NCBI GenBank assembly: GCA_009693435.1
Contig: SHXF01000014.1
Location: 1 to 57,334, forward strand
DNA: 57,334 bases
Reading direction: 5' to 3'
From: Betaproteobacteria bacterium
GTDB taxonomy: Bacteria > Pseudomonadota > Gammaproteobacteria > Burkholderiales > SG8-39
Positions 19,534-28,995 of this stretch are shown piece after piece. Under the pieces are notes generated by a model, which ran no database searches, had not been told where the DNA came from, and worked only from the letters and a program-made list of their open reading frames with translations. The position numbers were made by a program, and so were the translations under genes. Within the stretch, counting starts at the first letter, position 1; each line of letters opens with the position of its first letter.

Positions 19534-20505
19534 TCAGACCCGTTGCTGGCCGTGGTACAGCCTGACGACGTGCTGCGCTTCGGCAAAAAAAAGCCAGCGC
19601 TCGATCAACATGCCTGCAAGGCAGCAAAGGACCGCGGCCACCAGCGCCGCGACACCGCGCCAGGCGCCGATCAGGGACGCGAGCGGGACGATGAAAGCCA
19701 GAACCAACGCCAGGCCGCGCAGCACACCCGCATGCCGCGCCCCGAGGCGATAGACGAACTCGCGGTCAAGAAAGGTATCGTGGCTGTGTCCGGCATCGAG
19801 CAGCCTGATGGCCGCCTGCGTTTTCAGGCCTGGCAGTGCGTCATGCAGCCCGTGTTTCCCCTCTGCCGCCCGATAGCGCCGGTAGTAAGCCGCCTTGCCG
19901 CCCGCGGCCGCCAGCAGCAGCATCAGCACGATCATGATGTAGGGTGTCTGCAGCGGCCCTCCCGCCCCGGATGTCGCACCAAGTTCGGCGAGCAGCAACA
20001 GCAGCAGGCTGCCTGCCGCGTGGCCGAGCAGCAGGTAGTTGACGGGTGTGTACGGCGTGTGCCATTGCGGCACGGTCTTCAGACAGGCGTAAATCATCCC
20101 GGTGCAGAAAAGTACCGCCCACGCCAGAGCGACCGTGGAAAATCCCAACGGCATCACGATGCTCCAGTTCGCTTCCAGATGCACCGCTGCAATCCACCCG
20201 AAAGCCGCGGGGAACAGCAACACAGCGAACACCGCCTCGCGGGACAGCCACGAATGCCTGAATTGCGAAAAAGCGCGCCAGGCCTTGCGAGGACTGGCCA
20301 GATGCAGGGTAGAGGCGACAAGCCCGGAGGCATTCAGCGCCAGCGCGCCCAGGCCGCCGAGTTCGAGATGGACACGTTCGAATCCGCCTCCCAGTCCGGC
20401 GATATCGGCAGGAATCAGCAAAGACAGGAATCCGAGACCGGCACCCGACAACACCGTAAATAGTATGACCGACAGTGCCGGTTTCACTGGCCGCCTGCCC
20501 GGCAT
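19534..20505 (-). CDS. soeC: DmsC/SoeC-like membrane anchor subunit of a molybdoenzyme
   Basis: 323 residues with about eight membrane helices; begins VKPALSVILFTVLSGAGLG, like DmsC-type anchors. Conserved features are SPRKAWRAFSQFRHSWLSREA, GMIYACLKTVPQWHTPYTPVNY and DREFVYRLGARHAG. Such subunits exchange electrons with quinone. It lies downstream of the molybdoenzyme gene at 20627, as in soeABC sulfite dehydrogenase loci, but the intervening FeS subunit is only a remnant (20484-20630). The membrane anchor therefore has no visible electron path. The soeC name rests on context and resemblance; DmsC of another DMSO-reductase-family enzyme is the alternative. Confidence 0.8.
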   Translation of the reverse strand: MPGRRPVKPALSVILFTVLSGAGLGFLSLLIPADIAGLGGGFERVHLELGGLGALALNASGLVASTLHLASPRKAWRAFSQFRHSWLSREAVFAVLLFPAAFGWIAAVHLEANWSIVMPLGFSTVALAWAVLFCTGMIYACLKTVPQWHTPYTPVNYLLLGHAAGSLLLLLLAELGATSGAGGPLQTPYIMIVLMLLLAAAGGKAAYYRRYRAAEGKHGLHDALPGLKTQAAIRLLDAGHSHDTFLDREFVYRLGARHAGVLRGLALVLAFIVPLASLIGAWRGVAALVAAVLCCLAGMLIERWLFFAEAQHVVRLYHGQQRV

Positions 20506-20630
20506 CTACTGCGCAGCGGTACTTGCGCGCGCACCCGGAAGCACGCCGAAGCATGCATCCCGGCCTCAGCGACGAAATACACATGGCAACCGACGCAGGT
20601 GTCGAGGTCGATGACGAGGCCCAGCTTCAT
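20484..20630 (-). pseudogene. soeB: N-terminal remnant of the 4Fe-4S ferredoxin (SoeB/DmsB-like) subunit
   Basis: A 48-codon frame starts with ATG overlapping the soeA stop (ATGA) and reads MKLGLVIDLDTCVGCHVYF. That is the opening of a DmsB/SoeB-type FeS subunit, with its first two cluster cysteines in a CxxC arrangement. After about residue 17 the family pattern (third and fourth Cys, then three more clusters over about 200 residues) is gone, and the frame ends in random sequence inside the soeC start. Most of the gene has been deleted. Too short for routine gene calling. Confidence 0.72.
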
Positions 20631-23500
20631 TTCTCCCCCTGCAACCCGCGCAGCGTGACCGCGCGCGACGCGCTGTCACCGGGCAGGCGCTCAACCGCGC
20701 CGAACTCCGGCCAGCTCCCTGTCTCCCCGGCGGCCGCGCGCGCGATGCGCACTCTCAGATCGAACCATGCCGCCTGTCCGGTGATCGGATCGGAATTGGT
20801 GATTCGCCGGCCGCTATCGCGTCCCGCTGCCGGTAGATGCTCGCTGATCAGGTGATTCAGCAGAAAGCCGCGCGTCGCCTCCGGCGCGTTGCGATCGAGG
20901 CCCCAGGGGCCGGATTGCTTGCCTACCGCATTCCAGGTCCAGACGGTGTTCGCTTCCACACCCTCCATGGTTCTCAATTGACAGCGAATGCGTCCGTTGC
21001 GCGATTCGACCCAGACCCAGTCATCGTCTGAAAACCCCATCGCATGCGCCGTTTGCGCATTCATGTAGAGGTGATTGTGCGACAACAGCTGGCGCAGCCA
21101 GGCGTTTTGCGAATCCCATGCGTGATACATCATCATCGGCCGCTGGGTGATGGCGTGGAAACGGAACTCGGTATCGTCGAGGCCCGGCTGTTCCAGCGGC
21201 GGATACCAGATGGGAAGCGGATCGAAATACAGCGCGAGTCGCCGCTTATCTTCATCGTCGGCCGGCTGCGGGCTGCTATAGCGGCCTTCACCCGCCATGC
21301 GAAAGCGTTGCAGCGGCTCCGAATAGATCTGCATCACCATCGGTTCCACGCGCGGAATGAAGCCGGCGGCGACCGCCTTCGTCTGATAGTCGCGATTGGC
21401 GAAGCGCAGGTATTTCTCGTTCTCCTGCCAGTGATGAACGAAGAAACACTGGTTCTCGATGTAGCGTTCCCATTGTTCGGGATTCGGTTCGCAGCGCAGA
21501 TGTTTGTCGCCGCGCTCCCCGCGCCATCCGGCCAGAAATCCTATGCCCGGCGCGCGTTCGTAATTGACGATGAAGTCGCGGTAATCCCGGTATTTTCGCC
21601 GGCCGTCGGGACTGGTGAACGCCGGGAAAGCGAGACGCGATGCCAGTTCCACGAGCACGTCCTGCCATGGGCGCACGTCGCGGTCGAGGGGCACCAGCGG
21701 ATGGCGGATCGCGTCACCCGCGGAATCCGGTTCCGATATGGGCCGGTCGAGCAGCGAGATGGCGTCGTAGCGCTCCAGATAGGTGGTGTCGGGCAACACC
21801 AGGTCCGCAAAATTGATGGTTTCGGAATGGAACGCGTCCGAGACCACCAGAAACGGAATGCGGTATTCGCCCTGCCCGTCCTTTTCGCGCAGCATGTCCT
21901 GCACCGACGCCGTGTTCATCGATGAGTTCCATGCCATGTTGGCCATGAACAGAATCAGCGTGTCGATGGTGTAGGGGTCGCCGCGCAGCGCATTGGAGAT
22001 CACCATGTGCATCATGCCGTGCGCCGCCAGCGGCGATTCCCAGGAGTAAGCCTTGTCGATTCGCAGCGGCCTGCCCTGGGCGTCGATGGCAAGCTCTTCG
22101 GGACGGGTCGGGAAACCGAGCGGTGGCCGACCCAGGGGAGTATCCGGGGCGTCGATGATGTTCGCGTCGTTCTCGGGCTGTTGCGCCGGCGGAATCGCCT
22201 TGGGAAACGGCGCGCGCGCGCGGAAGTTGCCGGGACCGTCCAGCGCTCCCAGCACCATCTGCAGCAGATGCAGGGCACGCGCTGCGTGAAAACCATCGGA
22301 GTGCGCCGACACGCCGCGCATCGCGTACATGACCACGGGGCGTCCCACTACCTTGTCGTGGCGGCGGCCGTACACGTCGGTCCAGGCGATCGGCAGCTCG
22401 ATTGCCTCATCGAAAGCGATGCGCGCCATTTCGAGCGCGAGACGCGTAATGGTTTCGGCAGGAACACCGCACTCGCCTGCAACCTGCTCGGGCGCATACC
22501 GGGAATCCAGGTAGCGTTCCGCCACCAGGCTCATCACCGTGACGCCCCGCCGGCCGTCAGCGAGGTCGAATTCGCCGAACAGTTCAGGATCGATGTCGGC
22601 ACCGAGGGCATTGCGCGACTCGCTTCTCGCACGATCCCATACCAGCGGGTTGCCGGGCTCATCGCGCAGGAAGAGGCCGTCTACCGGGCTATTAAGCGGA
22701 TCCGCTTCTTTTGCCACCAGCCAGGCGGCATTGGTGTACCGCGCAAGGAAATCCCAGTCCACCATCCCGCGAGTCAGCAGCACATGCACCATGGACAGCG
22801 CGAGCAGGCCATCGGTACCGGGGCGGATTGCGATCCATTCGTCGGCAATGGCGGAATAACCGGTTCGCACCGGATTGATTGAAACGAACTTGGCGCCGCG
22901 CCGCTTCAGTTTGTCCAATCCTATCTTGATGGGGTTGGACGAGTGATCCTCCGCCACGCCCCACAGCATGAAGTATTTCGCCCTGTCCCAGTCGGGTGCG
23001 CCGAATTCCCAAAATGAAAACCCGATGGTATAGAGGCCGGCGGCGGCCATGTTGACGGAGCAGAACCCCCCGTGCGCAGCCCAGTTCGGGGTGCCGAACT
23101 GCTGCGCCCACAGGCCGCTGAGCGCCTGCATCTGGTCCCTGCCGCTGAAAAATGCGAGTTTCTTCGGGTCGCTGGCGCGAATTCCGGCAAGCCGTGTGGT
23201 CAGCATGGCAAGCGCCTCGTCCCAGCCTATTTCGACGAAATCGCCCGCACCGCGCTCCGGTCCCGGTCGGCGCAGCAGCGGTTTGCGCAGCTTCGCAGGC
23301 GAATACTGCTTCATGATGCCTGCTGAGCCTTTGGCGCACAGGACGCCCTGGTTGACCGGGTGGGCCGGCGTGCCCTGGATGAAGCGCACCCGCTCGTTTT
23401 CCAGGGTCACCTTGATTCCGCAACGGCAGGCACACATGTAGCAGGTGGTGAATTTCACCTGCTGGGCAGCGTGATCGTCGAATCGTACAGGGGCATTCAT
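20627..23500 (-). CDS. soeA: Molybdopterin oxidoreductase catalytic subunit, SoeA-like (cytoplasmic sulfite dehydrogenase type)
   Basis: 957 residues. The N-terminal 4Fe-4S motif is C20-x2-C23-x3-C27-x27-C55 (in TTCYMCACRCGI and GVLCAKGSAG). A possible Mo-ligand Cys is C147 in AHGGFCSVN. Further bis-MGD domains include SINPVRTGYSAIADEW and a C-terminal molydop-binding domain. There is no twin-arginine signal, so it should be cytoplasmic, as known for SoeA, which oxidises sulfite to sulfate. CYMCACRCGI and the GRDQMQAL region resemble SoeA as I recall it, but polysulfide/thiosulfate reductase relatives are possible. The electron-transfer partner soeB is deleted, so function is doubtful even though this ORF is intact. 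Confidence 0.85.
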   Translation of the reverse strand: MNAPVRFDDHAAQQVKFTTCYMCACRCGIKVTLENERVRFIQGTPAHPVNQGVLCAKGSAGIMKQYSPAKLRKPLLRRPGPERGAGDFVEIGWDEALAMLTTRLAGIRASDPKKLAFFSGRDQMQALSGLWAQQFGTPNWAAHGGFCSVNMAAAGLYTIGFSFWEFGAPDWDRAKYFMLWGVAEDHSSNPIKIGLDKLKRRGAKFVSINPVRTGYSAIADEWIAIRPGTDGLLALSMVHVLLTRGMVDWDFLARYTNAAWLVAKEADPLNSPVDGLFLRDEPGNPLVWDRARSESRNALGADIDPELFGEFDLADGRRGVTVMSLVAERYLDSRYAPEQVAGECGVPAETITRLALEMARIAFDEAIELPIAWTDVYGRRHDKVVGRPVVMYAMRGVSAHSDGFHAARALHLLQMVLGALDGPGNFRARAPFPKAIPPAQQPENDANIIDAPDTPLGRPPLGFPTRPEELAIDAQGRPLRIDKAYSWESPLAAHGMMHMVISNALRGDPYTIDTLILFMANMAWNSSMNTASVQDMLREKDGQGEYRIPFLVVSDAFHSETINFADLVLPDTTYLERYDAISLLDRPISEPDSAGDAIRHPLVPLDRDVRPWQDVLVELASRLAFPAFTSPDGRRKYRDYRDFIVNYERAPGIGFLAGWRGERGDKHLRCEPNPEQWERYIENQCFFVHHWQENEKYLRFANRDYQTKAVAAGFIPRVEPMVMQIYSEPLQRFRMAGEGRYSSPQPADDEDKRRLALYFDPLPIWYPPLEQPGLDDTEFRFHAITQRPMMMYHAWDSQNAWLRQLLSHNHLYMNAQTAHAMGFSDDDWVWVESRNGRIRCQLRTMEGVEANTVWTWNAVGKQSGPWGLDRNAPEATRGFLLNHLISEHLPAAGRDSGRRITNSDPITGQAAWFDLRVRIARAAAGETGSWPEFGAVERLPGDSASRAVTLRGLQGEK

Positions 23501-23701
23501 GGCCCGCTCATTGTGATGAGCCCGACCAGGCGCCTCAAGGCAGTAATTTTGGTCGAGTGATAAGGTTGCTTAATTGGTCCGCCAAATTTACACTCGTTTG
23601 TATGCGCACCGGTATGCGCACTGCGCGTCGCGTCCCGAAATCACCAGTTCCCAATCAGTCGTCCCTCTCCGCCGCCGCTCATAGCGCAAGATCAGACCGT
23701 C

Positions 23702-24673
23702 GTGACCAACGAAAACGACCCCATGCCCGACGATACGCGCTGGCTGGCATGCATAGCCAACCTGCCGACCGAAGACCCCTCCGCGCGCATGCTGATGCTG
23801 CGCACGCTGCGATCGCTGGGCTGTGCCGTGATGCGCGAAGGCGCATTCCTTCTGCCGGACACACCGGCGAACCGCCACGCGCTGACCCGTCTCTCCGAAC
23901 ACATCACGCGCAACAACGGCAACGCCTGGGTGATGAGCGTTACCGCGCTGGATGACGCCCAGACGCAAACCTTCCGTGCATTTTTTGACCGCAGCGCGAA
24001 ATATGATGAACTGGTGAAATCAGTCGAAGCACTGAAGGCGGGATTCGGCATCTCCGAACCCGTATCCATTTCCCGCGTTCTGGCCAAACAGCGGCGCGAA
24101 TTCGATGCGATATCCGCGCTTGATTTTTTTCCCTCCGAAGCCCGCGATCGGGCGGCCGAGGCATTGCTGCACGCGGAATACCAGGTGAACGCACTGGTGT
24201 TTCCGGACGCCCCGCGGAGCGGCCCGGTAACCCAGTCGACACGCAATTTCTTCCGCCGGCGCTGGGCAACCAGGCGGCCGTTATGGGCCGATCGCCTTGC
24301 CTCGGCGTGGCTCATCCGCCGCTTCATCGACCTTGAAGCAACGCTGATCTGGCTCGACAAGTCGGAGCCTTCCCCGGAGGGCGCCGTCGGATTCGGATTT
24401 CAGGGCGCGCCGTTTTCCAACAGTAGCGGCAAGGTCACTTTCGAGCGGTTGCTGGAAACGTTCAGCCTTCAGAAGAACACCGCGCTGATGAAAGTCGGCG
24501 CACTCGTTCATTACCTTGATGCAGGCGGAGAACCGGTCGCCGAAGCGGCCGGCGTGGCCACCTTGCTGCACGGGTCGCGCCGCCGTTGTCCCGACGACAG
24601 CAAATTCTTCACAGAGTCGGAAAAAACCTTCGATCTCATATACGAAGCCTATTTCGAGCCGCCCGAGAAGTAG
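23702..24673 (+). CDS. chrB: ChrB-like chromate resistance protein
   Basis: 323 residues with a GTG start. The N-terminal domain (about 12-150) has MLRTLRSLGCAVMREGAFLLPD. The C-terminal ChrB domain carries WATRRPLWADRLASAWLIRRFID and FSLQKNTALMKVGALVHYLD. ChrB is described as a chromate-sensing regulator or accessory factor for the ChrA exporter. No chrA gene lies in the window; neighbours are soeA (divergent) and bepA (convergent). Its role here may be oxyanion sensing linked to sulfate/sulfite chemistry, which is speculation. Confidence 0.85.
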   Translation: MTNENDPMPDDTRWLACIANLPTEDPSARMLMLRTLRSLGCAVMREGAFLLPDTPANRHALTRLSEHITRNNGNAWVMSVTALDDAQTQTFRAFFDRSAKYDELVKSVEALKAGFGISEPVSISRVLAKQRREFDAISALDFFPSEARDRAAEALLHAEYQVNALVFPDAPRSGPVTQSTRNFFRRRWATRRPLWADRLASAWLIRRFIDLEATLIWLDKSEPSPEGAVGFGFQGAPFSNSSGKVTFERLLETFSLQKNTALMKVGALVHYLDAGGEPVAEAAGVATLLHGSRRRCPDDSKFFTESEKTFDLIYEAYFEPPEK

Positions 24674-24743
24674 CCTTGCCGTGCGCACGGCGCAATCGAA
24701 CGCGCGCCATCAGGTTACGCGGTGCAGGTGAAAAGCGGTGTGC

Positions 24744-26183
24744 TCAGCGCTTCCTGGTTTGCTCGGCACGCAGCGCGCGCAATTCACGCAGCCTCGCATC
24801 CACGCTGGACATCTGATAGAAATCACCATCGCCGCTTTTCTGCGCCAGTTGCAGTTGCTCTATCGACGCCCCGAGCGCGCCCATGCGGAAATAGGCTTCC
24901 GCCTGGGCCTGGTGCTGCAACAGACGCTTGCCGGTCGCCGCGTACGACTTGGCGCGCATCTGGTACAGGCGTGCATCGTGTGGATGGGCGCGGATCAGAT
25001 CATCGAGGTACGCGAGCGCCCTTGGGTGCTGCGTGCTCGCCTGGTCGGCCTCGACGAGGGCATACGTCACCGGACGATAGTCCGGAAACCGGGCCAGCGA
25101 GGCCTGGAGAATCGCGCGGGCGGCGGCAATGTTTCCCGACTCGCTCTTGATGCGCGCCCGCAGTAATTCGAACATCGGATGCGCATTACCGAGGGGCTGC
25201 AGTTTCCCTATCTCCGTTTCCGCGACTGCGTACTGGCGGTTGCGCAGCAACGCGCACGCATAGCCGTAGCGCGCACCGGATTCACTGGCATAGCGCTTGT
25301 CTTTCAGCAGGCTCTCGTAGTGGGCGACCGCCTCGCGCGGCGTCCCGACATCGGCGCGCAGCCTGCCGCGAACAAGATGAAATTCAAGGCTGTCGGGCAG
25401 TTGCCTATAACCGGCTCCGTAGGCCCGGTTCTGCATGTCGGCGATGCGCTCGGTGGTCAGCGGGTGGGTGCGCAGGTAAGCCGGCGCATTATTGTCATAG
25501 TGGCGACCCGCCTTCTGCAGGCGTTCGAAGAATGCGGGCATGCCCTGCACGTCGAAGCCCGCATCGCGCAGCACCTGGAAACCGATACGGTCGGCCTCGC
25601 GCTCGAAATCGCGGGTGTAGTTGAGTTGCGTCTGGATCGCGCCTGCAGTGGCGGTGGCGATTGCCGCCTGCGCGGCCTGCGGATTGGAACGTGCAGCGAG
25701 TATTGCCACCAGCATCGCTGCCATGCCCACGACCGAAAACTGGTCCTGCTTGCCGATAATCCGGGCGATGTGATGCTGTGTCACGTGCGTGACTTCGTGC
25801 GCCAGCACCGAAGCCACTTCAGATTCCGTCTGCGCGGCCAGCAGCAGGCCGGTATTGACACCGACGAATCCCCCGGGCATGGCGAAGGCATTGATGGCGG
25901 GTTCGCGCATCATGAAAAACTCGAAGCTCTGCCGCGCGTCGAGGCTCGCGGCAACCAGCCGCTGGCCGATGGTGTTGATGTAGTCGGTGATCTCGGGATC
26001 GTCCATGAATGCCGGATCGCGCAGGCGGATGTCCTGCATGGCCTCCTCGCCGATGCGACGTTCCATCTGCGGTGACACCACCGACGACGACTGGTCTCCC
26101 AGTTCCGGGAGAATCTGCGCCGAGACCTGCCCCGCCAGCAAGCTGACAATCAGGAGGGAGACGAAAAAGCGCCGAAACTGCAT
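24744..26183 (-). CDS. BepA-like M48 metalloprotease with TPR domain
   Basis: 479 residues. Signal peptide MQFRRFFVSLLIVSLLAGQVSA. M48 peptidase domain (about 40-260) with the zinc motif HEVTH inside SVLAHEVTHVTQHHIAR and a downstream Glu in FEREADRIGFQVL. A C-terminal TPR region (about 290-460) follows. Periplasmic; relatives (BepA/YfgC) degrade or assist assembly of outer-membrane proteins such as LptD. Family length and layout are normal. Divergent from moaC. Confidence 0.9.
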   Translation of the reverse strand: MQFRRFFVSLLIVSLLAGQVSAQILPELGDQSSSVVSPQMERRIGEEAMQDIRLRDPAFMDDPEITDYINTIGQRLVAASLDARQSFEFFMMREPAINAFAMPGGFVGVNTGLLLAAQTESEVASVLAHEVTHVTQHHIARIIGKQDQFSVVGMAAMLVAILAARSNPQAAQAAIATATAGAIQTQLNYTRDFEREADRIGFQVLRDAGFDVQGMPAFFERLQKAGRHYDNNAPAYLRTHPLTTERIADMQNRAYGAGYRQLPDSLEFHLVRGRLRADVGTPREAVAHYESLLKDKRYASESGARYGYACALLRNRQYAVAETEIGKLQPLGNAHPMFELLRARIKSESGNIAAARAILQASLARFPDYRPVTYALVEADQASTQHPRALAYLDDLIRAHPHDARLYQMRAKSYAATGKRLLQHQAQAEAYFRMGALGASIEQLQLAQKSGDGDFYQMSSVDARLRELRALRAEQTRKR

Positions 26184-26337
26184 GCCACTATGATACCGTG
26201 GCGACCGGAAAATTCCCCTGGCCGAAAAATTGACGATGAAGCTCGAGCCTGCTATGGGTCTGCTTGCGGCAACGCGAACTGCCCAAGAGGCACAATGCAG
26301 CGGCCATCCCCACGCACATCATTGTCTGGATTAACCC

Positions 26338-26916
26338 TTGGCCGCGCGCAATAAAATCGCCTCTCCGCCCCGCAAAAAACGCCCCCCGGCGGCATCCAGG
26401 CAGGCGGGAAGTCGACCGCGCGCCCTCACCCATTTCAATGCGAGCGGGCAGGCGCACATGGTGAATGTCGGCGAAAAAGCGGAAACCCACCGTTTAGCCC
26501 GCGCCAGCGGGATGATCCGCATGAACTCATCCACCTATGAACTGGTGCGTCGCGGGGACGCAAAAAAGGGCGATGTGCTCGGCGTCGCGCGGCTGGCTGC
26601 GATACAGGCGGCCAAACGAACTGGAGACCTGATACCGCTTTGCCACCCACTGGCGCTTACCCGCATCGATGTGGAATTCGAGAGCCAGCCGCAACCCGCA
26701 GCGATCCATATCAGCGTCACGGTCGAAACAGTGGGGCGGACCGGTGTGGAAATGGAGGCGCTTACCGGCGCGGCGGTGGGACTGCTGACCATTTACGACA
26801 TGTGCAAGGCCGTAGACCGGGGCATGACCATCGGCAACGTCAGGCTTCTCGAAAAGCGCGGCGGAAAATCGGGGGATTACCGGCGTGCGGAGGCACGGCA
26901 AGTCCGCAAGGGCTGA
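26338..26916 (+). CDS. moaC: Cyclic pyranopterin monophosphate synthase
   Basis: 192 residues from a TTG start. It converts the MoaA product to cPMP in molybdenum cofactor synthesis. The conserved core is intact: [89 protein letters not shown] and the C-terminal [10 protein letters not shown]. The first 28 residues are basic and not family-like, so the true start may be a little downstream, though no ATG is available there. Functionally consistent with the nearby molybdoenzyme. Confidence 0.92.
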   Translation: MAARNKIASPPRKKRPPAASRQAGSRPRALTHFNASGQAHMVNVGEKAETHRLARASGMIRMNSSTYELVRRGDAKKGDVLGVARLAAIQAAKRTGDLIPLCHPLALTRIDVEFESQPQPAAIHISVTVETVGRTGVEMEALTGAAVGLLTIYDMCKAVDRGMTIGNVRLLEKRGGKSGDYRRAEARQVRKG

Positions 26917-26950
26917 CCCCACGCCCGGCCGACGCGCGCACCAGACATCT

Positions 26951-28852
26951 TCAATCTCGTGCTTCGAGGAATTGCTTCAGCACCTGTTCCGGCAACAGCA
27001 GGTCGCACTCAGCCAGATTGGCGTTCGAGTTGAAATCCGGTTGCGCTATCAGGTACGTGAGCTTCTGTCCCAGCGTTGCCGATACGAAATGGTGCCGCGG
27101 CTGATAAATCCCCTGAGGCACGATGACCCCCACCCGCGCATGGTGCGGGGCAACGAACACATTGGCCATCGCATCGTCATCGCCTCCGACGATGACCTCG
27201 GCTTCGCGGAACAGTCCGAGCTGTTCCGCCAGCGGCATGTTCTCGACCCGCACCGCTTCAAAGCCGTGCTGCAGCAACAGCGGCATCAATTCCGCCTCAT
27301 TGACAATCCTTTTCCCAGAACGTCCATTGTGCGGCATACCCGCCGTTGAAACGCCTTCGCGCGATAGGAACAGGCGGCGCAATCCGCCACTGCGCGCATC
27401 GAGTCGCCCTAGCGCCTCGCGCCGCAGGTACTGCACCGCCACCGGGGCAACGAAATAGTTCAGCGTGAGCAGCGAAGCGACATGCAATTCCCGGCATCGC
27501 GTCAGCGCATTCCCAGGCGCCCGGATCAGACGGTCTTCGCCGATACCAAGCAGCGCCAGCCACTCGAGTGCACGGCGACCGAGCGCCTCGGGCACAAGCA
27601 TCGGCAGATGCGACAAACCCGCCTGCTGCATCGCCCAAATCCTCGCGGCACATTCGAAAAGCCACTGGAAAGTCTCGTTCGCGGAGCCGAGAAGAAAGCA
27701 GGGCCGATCGATATCCACGGTCCGCGAAGGCACGGCAAGCAACAATCGGCCATCGTCCGCAACGTGCCGTATGGAGCCGCACTTCAGCGCGTACTGTTCG
27801 GGGAAACTGACGAGCCGGTCGAGAAAAAGCCGATCATCCGCCGACAACACCAGCGAATCCGGCGGCAGCACCCGCGCTTCGCGCACACAGGTGACGAACA
27901 ATTCCGGAGAAATCGGCTCGGGCATGCGGAAATGCACCGATTCCGCGTCCGGCAAGGCGCGCGGCTGGGGCAGGGGCAACCACTGCACCCGCGCCAGTTT
28001 GCGGTAGACGACACTGTTGCGCTCGCACCAGGTCCTGATGGACTCCAGCCTGCCAGACAGCGCCCGCGGCGGGTCCGGAGCCAAGCTCTGAACCGCCTCG
28101 CCCGGCACAGCGCCCGCATCCGCGACCACGACTTGCAGCACGCCGTCGAGTAAGGCTATCGCGGCTGTTTCCTCGCAAAGCTCGAACAGGGTCTTGGCGA
28201 GCCAGAACCGCGCCTCGACGTGCCCGGGTTCCAGCGTCAGCGCATCCTGGAGAACCAGCGCCGCCATGCGTGTCGAACCGTTTGCCAGCAAAGCGCGCCC
28301 CAGCAGGTAATACGTTCCTGCGACGCGCGGGTTGATATCCATGGCGCGCCGCAGATGATATTCGGCGGCCGGCGCATCCCCGTCGTCTAGCAGAAGCCGG
28401 CCCAGATAGTAATGCGCTTTGCCGAATTTTTCGTTCAGGGCAATCGTCGATTCAAACAGGTCTTTTGCTGCGCCGGTTTCGCCTTTCTCCAGTTTCAGCA
28501 AACCGAGATTGAGGCGGGCCGCAGACAGGTTTGGATCGATCTCAATGGCTCGGGAGAAATGATGCGCTGCGCGATCCAGGTCGCGCAGCGCGCGGCACGC
28601 CTCGCCGCAGTTGTTATGCATGGGGGCATCCGCAACTCCGGGAACCGCCGCAATGGCGCGTTCTATGAGGTCGACGGCGACGAGATGGCGCCCGGTCTGA
28701 TGCGCCACCACGCCCGACAGATGCAGCGCCTGGACGTGCCCGGGGGCGATCTCCAGAACCTCGCGATAGCCGGCTTCGGCCTCGGCAAGGCGCCCCTGGC
28801 GATGCAAGCCTAGCGCCACCTCCAGCCTGTCTTCAACCGCTAGCGCAACCAT
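26951..28852 (-). CDS. TPR protein with GT61-type (DUF563) glycosyltransferase domain
   Basis: 633 residues from ATG 28852 (GGGGA just upstream); the frame is open to 29065 but the extra residues are not TPR-like. Residues 5-230 are about six TPRs (for example GKAHYYLGRLLLDDGDAPAAEYHLRRA). The C-terminal half (about 300-633) is a GT61 domain: LFLSREG, RRIVNE-like KRIVNEAELMPLL, FEAVRVENMPLAEQLGLFREAEVIVG. Where typical members have a GPHGAGLTN motif this one has GGDDDAMANVF, so the usual His is absent. Probably transfers a sugar to protein or glycan. Convergent with moaC (34 bp). Confidence 0.8.
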   Translation of the reverse strand: MVALAVEDRLEVALGLHRQGRLAEAEAGYREVLEIAPGHVQALHLSGVVAHQTGRHLVAVDLIERAIAAVPGVADAPMHNNCGEACRALRDLDRAAHHFSRAIEIDPNLSAARLNLGLLKLEKGETGAAKDLFESTIALNEKFGKAHYYLGRLLLDDGDAPAAEYHLRRAMDINPRVAGTYYLLGRALLANGSTRMAALVLQDALTLEPGHVEARFWLAKTLFELCEETAAIALLDGVLQVVVADAGAVPGEAVQSLAPDPPRALSGRLESIRTWCERNSVVYRKLARVQWLPLPQPRALPDAESVHFRMPEPISPELFVTCVREARVLPPDSLVLSADDRLFLDRLVSFPEQYALKCGSIRHVADDGRLLLAVPSRTVDIDRPCFLLGSANETFQWLFECAARIWAMQQAGLSHLPMLVPEALGRRALEWLALLGIGEDRLIRAPGNALTRCRELHVASLLTLNYFVAPVAVQYLRREALGRLDARSGGLRRLFLSREGVSTAGMPHNGRSGKRIVNEAELMPLLLQHGFEAVRVENMPLAEQLGLFREAEVIVGGDDDAMANVFVAPHHARVGVIVPQGIYQPRHHFVSATLGQKLTYLIAQPDFNSNANLAECDLLLPEQVLKQFLEARD

Positions 28853-28995
28853 ATTCCCCGTCCAAATTGAGTCGTTGATTATAGCAACCGGCCTTTTCTG
28901 ACTCCGTGAATTAGTTGTTGGTCGGGCTGCGACATTGCCGCTAGAATCGTCCCGTACCGCACCCCGGATTCGCACCTCCGATTGGCAACTACGTC

